Origin: an uncultured Dysosmobacter sp. | GTDB taxonomy: Bacteria; Bacillota; Clostridia; Oscillospirales; Oscillospiraceae | Assembly (NCBI GenBank): GCA_934590165.1 | Contig: CAKTOO010000010.1 | Span: 24,746-88,745, forward strand | Length of the DNA stretch: 64,000 nucleotides | Reading direction: 5' to 3' | Shown here: positions 1-8,053 of the stretch, piece by piece | Layout of the letters: each line of letters starts with the position of its first letter | How positions within the stretch are numbered: position 1 is the stretch's first letter | Program-made: the position numbers and the translations under genes | Notes under the pieces: generated by a model | What the model saw: only the letters and a program-made list of their open reading frames with translations | Told to the model about the DNA's origin: nothing | Database searches by the model: none

Positions 1-915
1 CACCGCCAGCAGTTTGGGGGCTGTATCCCGGCGCTGACCATTGGGTACGAAATAGCTGTACTGCCGCCAGCCGGTCTCCGTATCCCAGCTGGAGCCGTTA
101 AAGCCGTATGTGAGAACTGCGGTCTTTTCTTGGTTGATGGTGAACGTGATGGCCTGGGTGGCGGCGTCATGGCCCGCAGGGGCCTGAAAGTCGGTAAATT
201 CGTATACCGTCACCGGAATATCCAGGAACGGGCCGTTTCCCAGGGCCCGATCCAGATAGCTGCCGTCCTCCAGCAGAGCCCGGTAGTCCGTCCAGCTGTC
301 CGGGTATTCCAGGTTCCAGGTGGAGCCGTCGTCCAGACCGGCGTCCCGGAACCCGCCGGCGTAGCCCCCGGCATAGAGGGCGGGAGCTGCCGCCGCACCG
401 TCCACGGTCACTGTGGGCAGCTGGGATGCAAGCTCCCGGAAAGAACCGGCAAAGGGGTACAGGGCTGTCACCGTTATGTCGCTGTCCGTGGGGTTTGTTA
501 AGATATAGCGGTCCGTCACTTCAGCGCCCCACTGGCGGGGAGAACCATCCTCATAGGACCCGGGGGCGAAGTCCCAGGTGATGGTCCGCTCCGCTGTCAG
601 GCCAGGTGCATCTTCCACTGTTGTCAGAGGAAACACCGGACCCGCGTAGGACATGAAAGCGGTGCCCTCCGAGCCTAGTGGCTCGCTTTCGTGAGCGATG
701 CCGCTGCCGCTCTCTCCCGGCGCGGAGGAGCCGTATCCCTGGAAGCCGCCGGTCACCAGCCAGGCAAGTCCCGCACCGCATACCAGCACCGCGCAGGCAG
801 CCGCCGCCGCGGCGCGCCCGATGGCCCTCCGCCGCCGGGGAGCGGGGGAGGCGGCTTCTTCGATCAGGTCCTCATCCACCAGACCCAAAACGCGGAACAA
901 CCGTTCGCCGTTCAT
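1..915 (-). CDS. Membrane protein partner of ECF sigma factor (putative anti-sigma), partial
   Basis: The reading frame is open from an ATG at 915 to the left edge (305 codons, no stop), so the C-terminus is missing. The N-terminal 30 residues are acidic and cytoplasmic-looking, followed by an Arg-rich stretch (about 27-33) and one hydrophobic segment (about 35-52, Ala-rich). The rest is a Gly/Ser/Thr-rich extracytoplasmic domain without a motif I recognise. Its start overlaps the stop of the upstream sigma-factor gene by 4 nt (ATGA), so translation is probably coupled. A single-pass protein coupled to an ECF sigma factor is typically its anti-sigma factor or sensor, but no zinc-binding HxxxCxxC motif is visible, so this role is inferred from context only. 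Confidence 0.7.
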   Translation of the reverse strand, partial: MNGERLFRVLGLVDEDLIEEAASPAPRRRRAIGRAAAAAACAVLVCGAGLAWLVTGGFQGYGSSAPGESGSGIAHESEPLGSEGTAFMSYAGPVFPLTTVEDAPGLTAERTITWDFAPGSYEDGSPRQWGAEVTDRYILTNPTDSDITVTALYPFAGSFRELASQLPTVTVDGAAAAPALYAGGYAGGFRDAGLDDGSTWNLEYPDSWTDYRALLEDGSYLDRALGNGPFLDIPVTVYEFTDFQAPAGHDAATQAITFTINQEKTAVLTYGFNGSSWDTETGWRQYSYFVPNGQRRDTAPKLLAV

Positions 916-1481
916 AAAGATACCCCCTCCTGTTCCAGATAGGTCCGCAGGGCGTTTCGGGTGCGGAACAGGGAGGATTTTACCTTGCCCTGCCCACAGC
1001 CCAGCCGGGCGGCAATGGCGGCCAGGTCATCCCCGAACCAGTACCGCCGCAGGAAAATGACCCGGGCTTCCCGGGGCAGCCGCCGCAAAAACGCACTGAT
1101 GAGAGATGCCACCTCCTGGTCCTCCAGATGGCTTTCCGTGCGCCGGGGAGAGGGCACACATCCATCCAGCTCTCCCAGCAGCAGTTCCATTTCCCCGCCG
1201 CCCCGCTTCTGGGTCCTGCCTTGCTTCCAGCGGTCCAGGCTCAGGTTCCGGACGATGCGTCCCAGCCAGGTCCGGAAGGCGGAGGGCCGCGCCGGCGGGA
1301 TGGCGTTCCAGGTCCGCAGATACGTGTCGTTGACGCATTCCTCAGCGTCGCCGTGGCTGCGGAGAATGTTCCAGGCGATGCTGTGCAGAAAGATGCCGTA
1401 CTTGCCGGCGGTCTCCTGAATGGCCTGCTGGTCCCGCTGCCAGTACAGCTCGATGATCTTTTCGTCCTCCGTGGGGAACAC
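912..1481 (-). CDS. RNA polymerase ECF-type sigma-70 factor
   Basis: 189 residues if translation starts at the GTG at 1481. The frame is open further upstream, but there it would cover the promoter region. Region 2 lies at about 20-85 (with YGIFLHSIAW and an acidic D-A-E-E-C element) and region 4 at about 125-180, ending in a helix-turn-helix (ARLGCGQGKVKSSLFRTRNAL). A Gly/Arg-rich linker separates them, as is usual for ECF sigma factors, which lack regions 1 and 3. It would direct RNA polymerase to a small regulon. Its stop overlaps the start of the membrane partner by 4 nt. A GGAAAC...CGTC promoter just upstream suggests autoregulation. The exact start is uncertain because the AAGGA-GTG spacing is tight. 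Confidence 0.88.
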   Translation of the reverse strand: MFPTEDEKIIELYWQRDQQAIQETAGKYGIFLHSIAWNILRSHGDAEECVNDTYLRTWNAIPPARPSAFRTWLGRIVRNLSLDRWKQGRTQKRGGGEMELLLGELDGCVPSPRRTESHLEDQEVASLISAFLRRLPREARVIFLRRYWFGDDLAAIAARLGCGQGKVKSSLFRTRNALRTYLEQEGVSL

Positions 1482-1499
1482 CTCCTTTCCTTTGCTGTG

Positions 1500-1529
1500 T
1501 AAGACGAGAAAAAACAGGGATGGTTTCCC
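1500..1529 (-). promoter_or_regulatory. Candidate ECF-type promoter of the sigma/anti-sigma pair
   Basis: On the minus strand GGAAAC (1523-1528) is followed after 16 nt by CGTC (1503-1506). This resembles the bipartite ECF promoter consensus (GGAAC, then CGTC about 16 nt later). It lies about 20 nt upstream of the proposed GTG start and would make the pair autoregulated. Confidence 0.45.
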
Positions 1530-1587
1530 AATTATAAAAATATTATAAGGGACCGGGCGCCAAAAGGCCAGAGGGCAGCAGGCCGGG

Positions 1588-1616
1588 TTGAAAAATGGAA
1601 GCGAGCAGGGTATAAT
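1588..1616 (+). promoter_or_regulatory. Sigma-A promoter of ktrB-ktrA
   Basis: TTGAAA at 1588-1593, 17-nt spacer, TATAAT at 1611-1616. It lies 38 nt upstream of the ktrB ATG, which has an AGGAGGAGGG ribosome site. It is divergent from the sigma-factor operon. Confidence 0.75.
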
Positions 1617-1654
1617 AGCCACATTATGATCCGTTTTCGCAGGAGGAGGGACCT

Positions 1655-2980
1655 ATGGACCGTCGCCGTTTTACGCTCAATGCCGTCCAGAGCCTGGCGC
1701 TGAGCTTCGCATGTCTCATTTTGCTGGGGGCTTTGCTGTTGATGCTGCCCTGGGCATCCCGGGACCGTGGCAGCCTGCCGTTTCTGGATGCCCTGTTTAC
1801 CTCCGCCTCCGCCTCCTGCGTCACGGGGCTGGTGCTGTACGATACCTGGACCCAGTTCACGCTGTTTGGCCAGGCGGTGATTTTGGTGCTGATCCAGATC
1901 GGCGGTCTCAGCTTCATGACGGTATCCGCCCTGGTGTCCATTTTTCTGGGGCGGCGCATCGGGCTTCACCAGCGCTCCATCCTCATGGACTCCGTGGGGG
2001 CGCTGCAGATGGGCGGCGTGGTGCGGCTGACCCGCCGGGCGCTGAAGGTGACGGTCGCCAGTGAGAGCCTTGGCGCGGCGGCGCTGCTGGTGTGGTTTTG
2101 CCCCCGGTACGGTCTGCGGGGCGTTTGGATGGCGGTGTTTCACGCGATCTCCGCTTTCTGCAACGCTGGATTCGACCTGCTGGGAACCGGCTCGTCCCTG
2201 ACCTCGGCGGCGGGAGAGCCCTATTTGAACATCGTGCTTATCCTCCTCATCATCGCCGGCGGCCTGGGTTTTTTGGTGTGGGATGACATCCTCACCCACG
2301 GGACCCATTTCAGCCGGTGGAGGCTCCACAGCAAAATCGCTCTTACCGGCACACTGCTGGTGTTCTTTTTAAGCGCGGGGGCCTTTTATATCCTGGAAGG
2401 GGACCACGCCTTTGCCGGAGCCTCCGCCGGAGATCAGCTGCTGATGGCGGCCTTTCAGGCGGTGACGCCCCGTACCGCCGGCTTCAATACCGTGGACCTG
2501 CGTTCCCTCAGCGCCAGCGGGACCCTGCTGACCATGGTCCTCATGTTTATCGGCGCTGGTTCCGGTTCCACCGGAGGCGGTATCAAAGTAAACACCTTCG
2601 CCGTGCTGGTCCTCAGCGCCCTGGCCCGTGTGCGTCGGCGGGAGGATGTGGACCTGTTCGGCCGCCGTCTGGATGAGGAGGATATCCACAAGGCGTTTTC
2701 CTCTGTCAGTATGTATTTCATGGTCTGCATCGCCGGATGCATGGTGCTGTGCCTTCAGGGTATCGCGCTGGATGACGCACTGTTTGAGTCCATTTCCGCC
2801 ATGGGAACCGTGGGCCTGACCCGGGGCATCACCGCCACGCTGCCGGCGTTTTCCAAAATTACAGTGACGCTGATGATGTTTGCCGGACGGGTGGGCAGTA
2901 TGTCCGTGGCCATGGCTATCACCCGGGACCGGCCCAGGTCGCGGCTGCGGAATGTGCCGGAAAAGATATTGATCGGTTGA
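1655..2980 (+). CDS. ktrB: TrkH/KtrB-family potassium uptake channel subunit
   Basis: This 441-residue integral membrane protein of the TrkH/KtrB superfamily carries K+ across the cytoplasmic membrane together with the KtrA ring encoded next. The four membrane-pore-membrane repeats are marked by selectivity-filter loops: CVTGL (about 55), CNAGF (about 168), RTAGF (about 273) and GTVGLT (about 387). The length fits KtrB (about 440-450) better than TrkH (about 480). The ATG follows AGGAGGAGGG. ktrA begins 16 nt after the stop, so the two are one operon. Confidence 0.93.
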   Translation: MDRRRFTLNAVQSLALSFACLILLGALLLMLPWASRDRGSLPFLDALFTSASASCVTGLVLYDTWTQFTLFGQAVILVLIQIGGLSFMTVSALVSIFLGRRIGLHQRSILMDSVGALQMGGVVRLTRRALKVTVASESLGAAALLVWFCPRYGLRGVWMAVFHAISAFCNAGFDLLGTGSSLTSAAGEPYLNIVLILLIIAGGLGFLVWDDILTHGTHFSRWRLHSKIALTGTLLVFFLSAGAFYILEGDHAFAGASAGDQLLMAAFQAVTPRTAGFNTVDLRSLSASGTLLTMVLMFIGAGSGSTGGGIKVNTFAVLVLSALARVRRREDVDLFGRRLDEEDIHKAFSSVSMYFMVCIAGCMVLCLQGIALDDALFESISAMGTVGLTRGITATLPAFSKITVTLMMFAGRVGSMSVAMAITRDRPRSRLRNVPEKILIG

Positions 2981-2996
2981 AAGGAGTAAGGACGAT

Positions 2997-3647
2997 ATGA
3001 AATCCTTTTTGGTGATCGGCCTGGGCCGGTTTGGCATCCACCTGACGCATAAGCTCATGGAGCTGGGCAACGAGGTCATGGTGGTGGACCAGGACGAGGA
3101 GCGGGTGGCAAAGATGGCTCCCGTGGCCACGGCCGCCTGCGTGGGGGACTGCCAGGATGAACAGGTGCTGTCCTCTCTGGGGGTTCGGAACTTTGATGTG
3201 TGCTTTGTCTGCGTCAGTGACGATTTCCAGACTTCTCTGGAGGCCACTGCCACGCTGAAAGAGCTGGGGGCCCGCTGCGTGGTGGCCCGGGCGGACCGGG
3301 AAAAACAGATCAAGTTCCTGAAAAAGATCGGAGCCGATGTCGTCATCCACACGGAGATGGACATGGCCCACCGGGTAGCCATGCGCTTTTCCGCGGACAA
3401 TGCCTTTGACTACATCGAATTAACGCCGAAATACGCCATTTTAGAAATTGAGACTCCCCGGGAGTGGGAGGGAAAGACCGTGGCCCAGGTGGATGTCCGC
3501 CGCCGGTATAACGTGAACATTCTGGGCCTTAAAACCGGGGACGAGATCGTGCCGCTGCTGGACCCGGAGTACCGCTTTCAGCCGGATGCCCATCTGATCA
3601 TCGCCGGCGACAAGGACGCCGGCCTGCGGCTGATGGAGAAAGAGTGA
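2997..3647 (+). CDS. ktrA: KtrA-type potassium channel regulatory subunit (RCK)
   Basis: 216-residue cytosolic RCK protein. It has an N-terminal Rossmann fold with the dinucleotide motif GLGRFG (about 8-13), an acidic strand end (VVDQDEE, about 30) and a C-terminal RCK_C domain (about 135-216). KtrA octamers bind ATP/ADP and often c-di-AMP and gate KtrB. The ATG follows AAAGGAG and the gene directly follows ktrB, which confirms the pairing. Confidence 0.93.
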   Translation: MKSFLVIGLGRFGIHLTHKLMELGNEVMVVDQDEERVAKMAPVATAACVGDCQDEQVLSSLGVRNFDVCFVCVSDDFQTSLEATATLKELGARCVVARADREKQIKFLKKIGADVVIHTEMDMAHRVAMRFSADNAFDYIELTPKYAILEIETPREWEGKTVAQVDVRRRYNVNILGLKTGDEIVPLLDPEYRFQPDAHLIIAGDKDAGLRLMEKE

Positions 3648-3699
3648 CGCGCAGTATGATTCGCCCTGTTTTGCACATACTGCGGACGGGGTGATCTGC

Positions 3700-3873
3700 A
3701 TGAAGCGCGGAGAAAACGGCCGCCGCGACCAGACACCGGTACTGCGGCTGGAGCCGGAGAAGCGGCTTTGTCCGTTATTTGACCCGGTGAGCATTGCTGA
3801 ATTTCCGGTGGCGGAGCCGGGAGAGATGGGATACCGGGTGCTGGACAATTTCTGCGAGGAGCACATTGAATAA
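3700..3873 (+). CDS. Small hypothetical protein (57 aa)
   Basis: A 57-codon frame starts at the ATG at 3700, a few bases after a GGGGTGAT that could serve as ribosome site. The product is charged at its N-terminus and acidic at its C-terminus (ends CEEHIE), with no membrane segment or known domain. It sits 50 nt after ktrA and is followed by a GC-rich hairpin, so it could be a last operon member. I do not recognise it. The coding assignment rests on position, ribosome site and the trailing hairpin. Confidence 0.45.
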   Translation: MKRGENGRRDQTPVLRLEPEKRLCPLFDPVSIAEFPVAEPGEMGYRVLDNFCEEHIE

Positions 3874-3878
3874 GACCC

Positions 3879-3907
3879 CAGGCCCGCCGGATGATTCCGG
3901 CGGGCCA
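3879..3907 (+). terminator. GC-rich hairpin after the small ORF
   Basis: The arms GGCCCGCCGGA and TTCCGGCGGGCC flank a 3-4 nt loop. There is no T run, so it may be a weak terminator or an mRNA-stabilising hairpin. It separates the ktr group from the thiN promoter. Confidence 0.5.
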
Positions 3908-3913
3908 ATTCAT

Positions 3914-3942
3914 TTGCCAGCGGCGGGGGAATATGCTATACT
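3914..3942 (+). promoter_or_regulatory. Sigma-A promoter of thiN
   Basis: TTGCCA at 3914-3919, 17-nt spacer, TATACT at 3937-3942. The thiN start is 67 nt downstream of the -10. Confidence 0.65.
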
Positions 3943-4009
3943 GTACAAACAACACAGGAACCAGAGAACGATACCGGTAGTTCTCCGGTGCTTTCAGGAG
4001 TGATGACCC

Positions 4010-4639
4010 ATGAAGCGAAGCTTTATTTTTGCCGCCGGGAGCTTTTACGGCCTGCGGGAGCGTCCCGCTCCCGGCGACTTTGTCATTGCCGCCGACGCGG
4101 GCTATCGCATCTGCCGCCAGACCGGCATCGTGCCGGACCTGCTGCTGGGGGATTTCGACTCCATGGACCAGCCGGAGGACTTTGCCAATATCCACCGCTC
4201 TCCCGTGGAAAAGGACGATACGGATACCATGCTGGCAGTGAAGACCGCTTTGGAACAGGGCTGTGACACCATTTATATTTACGGCGGCACCGGCGGCAAG
4301 CGGCTGGACCATACACTGGCAAATCTCCAGACGCTGCTGTTCATCCGACGGCGCGGCGCCAGGGGTTACCTCTATGATGACGATTTTGTCTGGACTGCTC
4401 TGGAGAACGAATCCCTCACCATTGAAAAGACGGTGGAGTGGGGGCTGTTTTCCGCCTTTTGCCTGGGAGACCGGGCGGAGGGGATCGACGAAGTGGGCTT
4501 TCAGTATCCCCTGAAGGATGCCGTGCTGACGCCGGAATTTCCCCTGGGTGTCAGCAACCACATCCTGGAGCCTGTCGCCGTCATCACAGTCCGGAAGGGT
4601 GCCCTGGCGGTGGGATGGCAGCTTCCGGCACTATGCTAA
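4010..4639 (+). CDS. thiN: Thiamine pyrophosphokinase
   Basis: 209 residues, the usual length of bacterial thiamine diphosphokinases. It transfers pyrophosphate from ATP to thiamine to give thiamine diphosphate. Family signatures are visible in order: AADAGYR (about 28), DLLLGDFDS (about 44), KDDTDTMLA (about 66) and the GGTGGKRLDHTLANL block (about 90-104). The C-terminal half is a beta-rich thiamine-binding domain. The ATG follows AGGAGTGATGACCC. It has its own promoter and appears monocistronic. Confidence 0.93.
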   Translation: MKRSFIFAAGSFYGLRERPAPGDFVIAADAGYRICRQTGIVPDLLLGDFDSMDQPEDFANIHRSPVEKDDTDTMLAVKTALEQGCDTIYIYGGTGGKRLDHTLANLQTLLFIRRRGARGYLYDDDFVWTALENESLTIEKTVEWGLFSAFCLGDRAEGIDEVGFQYPLKDAVLTPEFPLGVSNHILEPVAVITVRKGALAVGWQLPALC

Positions 4640-4669
4640 AGATAGGATAACGGTTTCCACAAACAGAGA

Positions 4670-4698
4670 TTGCGTGCCGGCGGCAGGTATTGTATAAT
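4670..4698 (+). promoter_or_regulatory. Sigma-A promoter of the fused xanthine dehydrogenase gene
   Basis: TTGCGT at 4670-4675, 17-nt spacer, TATAAT at 4693-4698. It leaves a leader of about 80 nt before the ATG at 4786, which is preceded by AAGGAGG. Confidence 0.65.
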
Positions 4699-4785
4699 AA
4701 GGCAAAGGGAAAGGTCAACCTTTCCTCAAAAATATAAAAAAACAGTCCGTGGGACCAGGGGTGGGCACGGCAAGGAGGTTTATTC

Positions 4786-7335
4786 ATGGCAACTTTTACC
4801 GTGAACGGCCAGGCCGTGACCGTGGAGAAAAATCAAAAACTCCTGCGTTTTTTGCGGGATGAGCTGCACCTGACCAGCGTGAAGGACGGATGCAGTGAGG
4901 GCGCCTGCGGCACCTGCACCGTTCTCATCGATGGCAAGCCCACCAGGGCCTGCATTCCCCAGACCGACAAGCTGGAGGGAAAGACCATCGTCACGGTGGA
5001 GGGCCTGACGGATTTTGAGAGAGATGTCTATACATATGCCTTCGGCACCGCCGGAGCCGTTCAGTGCGGCTTTTGCATCCCGGGTATGGTCATGTGCGCC
5101 AAGGGGCTGCTGGACAAAAATTTGAGCCCCACCCGGGAGGAGGCGGCCTTCGCCATCCGCAATAATATCTGCCGCTGCACCGGGTATGTGAAGATCATTG
5201 ACGCCATTTTGCTGGCGGCGGAGGTGTTTCGCGCCGGCGCGGTGCCGGAGGCGCCCAAGGACTGGTCTCTGGGCGCACGGGTGCCCCGGGTGGATGTGCG
5301 GGAGAAGGTCACCGGCACCGGCGCCTATCCCGATGATATTTATCTGGACGGCATGATCTACGGTTCTGCCGTCCGCAGCGCCTATCCCCGGGCCCGGGTG
5401 CTGGCCATCCACACGGAGGAGGCCAAGGCTCTGCCGGGCGTGGTAGGTGTCTATACTGCCGCTGATATCCCCGGGAAGAACAAGGTGGGACACCTGGTGA
5501 AGGACTGGGACACCATGATCGCCGTGGGAGAGATCACCCATTATTTGGGCGACGCCATTTGCCTGGTGGCCGCCGAGACACCGGAGATCCTGGCCCGGGC
5601 CAAAGCTCTGGTGAAGGTGGACTATGAGGAACTGCCCATGGTCCGTTCTCCCCGGGAGGCCATGCTGCCAGACGCGCCCCTGGTCCATCAAAATGGCAAC
5701 CTGCTGGCCCATAAGCATATCCAGCGGGGCAATCCGGCGGAGGCCATCGCCAAATCCAAGCACGTTCTGACCCAGCGATTCTCCACCCCCTGGACGGAGC
5801 ACGCTTTCCTGGAGCCGGAGTGCGCCGTGGCCTATCCCGACGGGGAGGGGATCATGGTCCTTTCCACGGACCAGGGTGCTTACGATACCCAGCATGAGAT
5901 CATGGGAATGCTGGGGCTTCCGGCGGAGCAGGTGAAGGTCCGCAACTGCTTGGTGGGCGGCGGCTTCGGCGGCAAGGAGGACGTGACTGTTCAGCACCAC
6001 GCCGCCCTCATCGCCTATCTTGCCAAGCGGCCCGTTAAGGTGAGGCTCACCCGGGCGGAAAGTATCCTCATCCATCCCAAGCGCCATCCCATGGAGATGG
6101 AGTTCTCCCTGGGCTGCGATGAAAACGGCATCATCCAGGGCGTGGCCGCCGAGGTCATCGCCGACACCGGCGCATACGCCTCTCTGGGCGGCCCGGTGCT
6201 GGAGCGTGCCTGCACCCACGCCGCCGGACCCTATAACTACCAGAACTTCGAGATCGACGGCTGGGCTTATTATACCAACAATCCCCCCGCCGGTGCCTTC
6301 CGGGGCTTCGGCGTCACCCAGACCTGCTTCTGCATTGAAACGCTTTTGAACCAGATGGCGGATATCGTGGGCATTACGCCCTGGGAGATCCGTTACCGCA
6401 ACGCCATCCGCCCCGGCCAGGAGCTGCCTAACGGACAGATCGTGGACGATTCCACCGGCCTGGTAGAGACATTGGAGGCGGTGAAGCCCTACGTGGACGC
6501 CAACAAATATGTGGGCCTGGCCTGCGCCATGAAGAATGCCGGCGTGGGCGTGGGCATCCCGGATACCGGCCGGGTCCGTCTGGTGGTGGAGGGCGGCAAA
6601 GTCCATATTTTTGCCGGCGCCTCCTGCATCGGCCAGGGATTGGGTACGGTTTTGACGCAGATGGTCTATGACCAGACGAAAATTCCCCGGGAAAACATCG
6701 TCTATGAGCGGTCCAATACATACTGCGCGCCGGATTCCGGCACCACCTCCGGTTCCCGCCAGACGCTGTTCACCGGCGAGGCCTGCCGCCGGGCCTGCCA
6801 GGACCTGAAGGCCGCTCTGGGCCAGGGAGGACTGGACGGCCTGGAGGGCCAGGAGTTTTACGGCGAATACCTGGGCAAGACCGACCCCCTGGGCGCCGAT
6901 GTGCCCAACCCTGTCAGCCATATCGCCTACGGCTATGCTACCCAGGTGTGCATCCTGGACGAGGAGGGAAAAATCAGCCATATCGTGGCCGCCCACGATG
7001 TGGGCAAGGCGGTGAATCCCACCTCCATCGAGGGCCAGATCGAAGGCGGCGTGGTCATGTCCATGGGCTTTGCCCTGACGGAGCGGTATCCGCTGGACAA
7101 CTGCAAGCCCACCGCCAAATATGGCACGCTGGGCCTGTTCCGGGCCAACCAGATCCCGGAGATCACCCCTATCATCGTGGAAAAGCAGGGATTGAATGTG
7201 GCCTGCGGCGCTATCGGCATCGGCGAGATCACCTCCATTCCCACGGCTCCCGCCATTGCGGACGCCTATTACCGCTATGACGGCCGCCTGCGCACCAGCC
7301 TGCCCCTGGAGGGCACGCCGTACAGCCGCAAATAA
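4786..7335 (+). CDS. Selenium-dependent-type xanthine dehydrogenase, fused Fe-S and molybdenum domains
   Basis: 849-residue molybdenum hydroxylase. Residues 1-80 are a plant-type [2Fe-2S] ferredoxin domain (C36, C41, C44, C56). Residues 85-160 are the second [2Fe-2S] helical domain (QCGFC and CRCTG motifs). Residues about 165-849 are the molybdopterin-binding domain, with GGGFGGKED, GAFRGFG and the catalytic-Glu loop GIGEITS near the C-terminus. No FAD domain is present. This two-domain fusion of about 850 residues matches the family annotated as selenium-dependent xanthine dehydrogenase. The selenium there is a non-protein ligand of the Mo site, so no selenocysteine codon is expected. Likely substrates are xanthine or related purines. 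The electron acceptor is unknown. Confidence 0.88.
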   Translation: MATFTVNGQAVTVEKNQKLLRFLRDELHLTSVKDGCSEGACGTCTVLIDGKPTRACIPQTDKLEGKTIVTVEGLTDFERDVYTYAFGTAGAVQCGFCIPGMVMCAKGLLDKNLSPTREEAAFAIRNNICRCTGYVKIIDAILLAAEVFRAGAVPEAPKDWSLGARVPRVDVREKVTGTGAYPDDIYLDGMIYGSAVRSAYPRARVLAIHTEEAKALPGVVGVYTAADIPGKNKVGHLVKDWDTMIAVGEITHYLGDAICLVAAETPEILARAKALVKVDYEELPMVRSPREAMLPDAPLVHQNGNLLAHKHIQRGNPAEAIAKSKHVLTQRFSTPWTEHAFLEPECAVAYPDGEGIMVLSTDQGAYDTQHEIMGMLGLPAEQVKVRNCLVGGGFGGKEDVTVQHHAALIAYLAKRPVKVRLTRAESILIHPKRHPMEMEFSLGCDENGIIQGVAAEVIADTGAYASLGGPVLERACTHAAGPYNYQNFEIDGWAYYTNNPPAGAFRGFGVTQTCFCIETLLNQMADIVGITPWEIRYRNAIRPGQELPNGQIVDDSTGLVETLEAVKPYVDANKYVGLACAMKNAGVGVGIPDTGRVRLVVEGGKVHIFAGASCIGQGLGTVLTQMVYDQTKIPRENIVYERSNTYCAPDSGTTSGSRQTLFTGEACRRACQDLKAALGQGGLDGLEGQEFYGEYLGKTDPLGADVPNPVSHIAYGYATQVCILDEEGKISHIVAAHDVGKAVNPTSIEGQIEGGVVMSMGFALTERYPLDNCKPTAKYGTLGLFRANQIPEITPIIVEKQGLNVACGAIGIGEITSIPTAPAIADAYYRYDGRLRTSLPLEGTPYSRK

Positions 7336-7341
7336 CGAAAA

Positions 7342-7363
7342 CGGCGGGGCAACCGCCCCGCCG
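7342..7363. terminator. Hairpin between convergent xanthine dehydrogenase and mocA-like genes
   Basis: CGGCGGGGC and GCCCCGCCG flank a 4-nt loop (AACC), 6 nt after the upstream stop. T runs are weak on both sides, so this is a probable but not strong bidirectional terminator. Confidence 0.6.
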
Positions 7364-7379
7364 CGTTTCATACAGTATT

Positions 7380-7961
7380 TTATGTTTCCTTCAGTGCTTC
7401 CAGCGCCTGGACCGTGTCCACATCGTACAGCTCAGAGGCATCTGTCTCCAGCAGCATCAGGTCCTCCTCATGGCGGCGGATGACGCTGCTGCCGCCGCGG
7501 TCCTCTGTCAGAGCCATTAACTCCGGAAAGAACCGGGCGGGGAACAGGCAGGGATTGCCCCGGACACCTCCATGCCCCAGAGCCGCGATCTTGTCCGGCT
7601 GGGAGCGCCACAGCGCGACCAGCTTTGCCACGCTCTCCCGGCGCAGCAGCGGCTGGTCGGACACCAAAAACAGCACGCCGTCACAGTCCCGCAGCGCGGT
7701 CAATCCCAGGGCAATGGTGTGACTGATGCCCCAGTCCGGGTGCGGATTGTAAAGGGCGGCGAAGTGAAATGTTCCCGCAAGGTCCATGACCTCCGGGTAT
7801 TGGCTCACGACGACCACGGCGTGGAGCTGCTCCGCCGGAACTGCGTCCAGCGCCCGTGAAATAAGGCTTCGGCCCTTCAGCTGTGCCGCCAGCTTGTTTT
7901 CCCCGAACCGCCGGGCATTTCCGGCGGCCATGATCACACATCCGACTTTCAAAGCATCCAT
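7380..7961 (-). CDS. MocA-like molybdenum cofactor nucleotidyltransferase
   Basis: 193 residues with a GT-A type nucleotidyltransferase fold. The signature MAAGNARRFGENKL at the N-terminus matches LxAGxSxRFGxxK of the MocA/MobA family, and the metal-binding SDQP lies near residue 100. MocA-type enzymes attach CMP to molybdopterin for molybdenum hydroxylases. Lying between two such hydroxylase loci, it most likely matures them. Relatives are also annotated as selenium-dependent hydroxylase accessory proteins. I chose the ATG at 7961, which has a GATGGGA upstream, over the ATG 5 codons earlier. It is transcribed opposite to its neighbours. Confidence 0.82.
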   Translation of the reverse strand: MDALKVGCVIMAAGNARRFGENKLAAQLKGRSLISRALDAVPAEQLHAVVVVSQYPEVMDLAGTFHFAALYNPHPDWGISHTIALGLTALRDCDGVLFLVSDQPLLRRESVAKLVALWRSQPDKIAALGHGGVRGNPCLFPARFFPELMALTEDRGGSSVIRRHEEDLMLLETDASELYDVDTVQALEALKET

Positions 7962-8053
7962 GTTCCCATCTCCCATCTGACGTTAGTATATCCGCTTTCC
8001 GCCCCGCAAGTCAATCCGGAGGCGGGACTTCATTCCATAAGGAGGCATGCCCT

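Noticed and set aside
4780..7371. Long open frame antisense to the fused xanthine dehydrogenase
   Set aside because: Shadow of a GC-rich gene: no ribosome site, His/Gly-rich artefactual composition, and the sense strand carries all family motifs.
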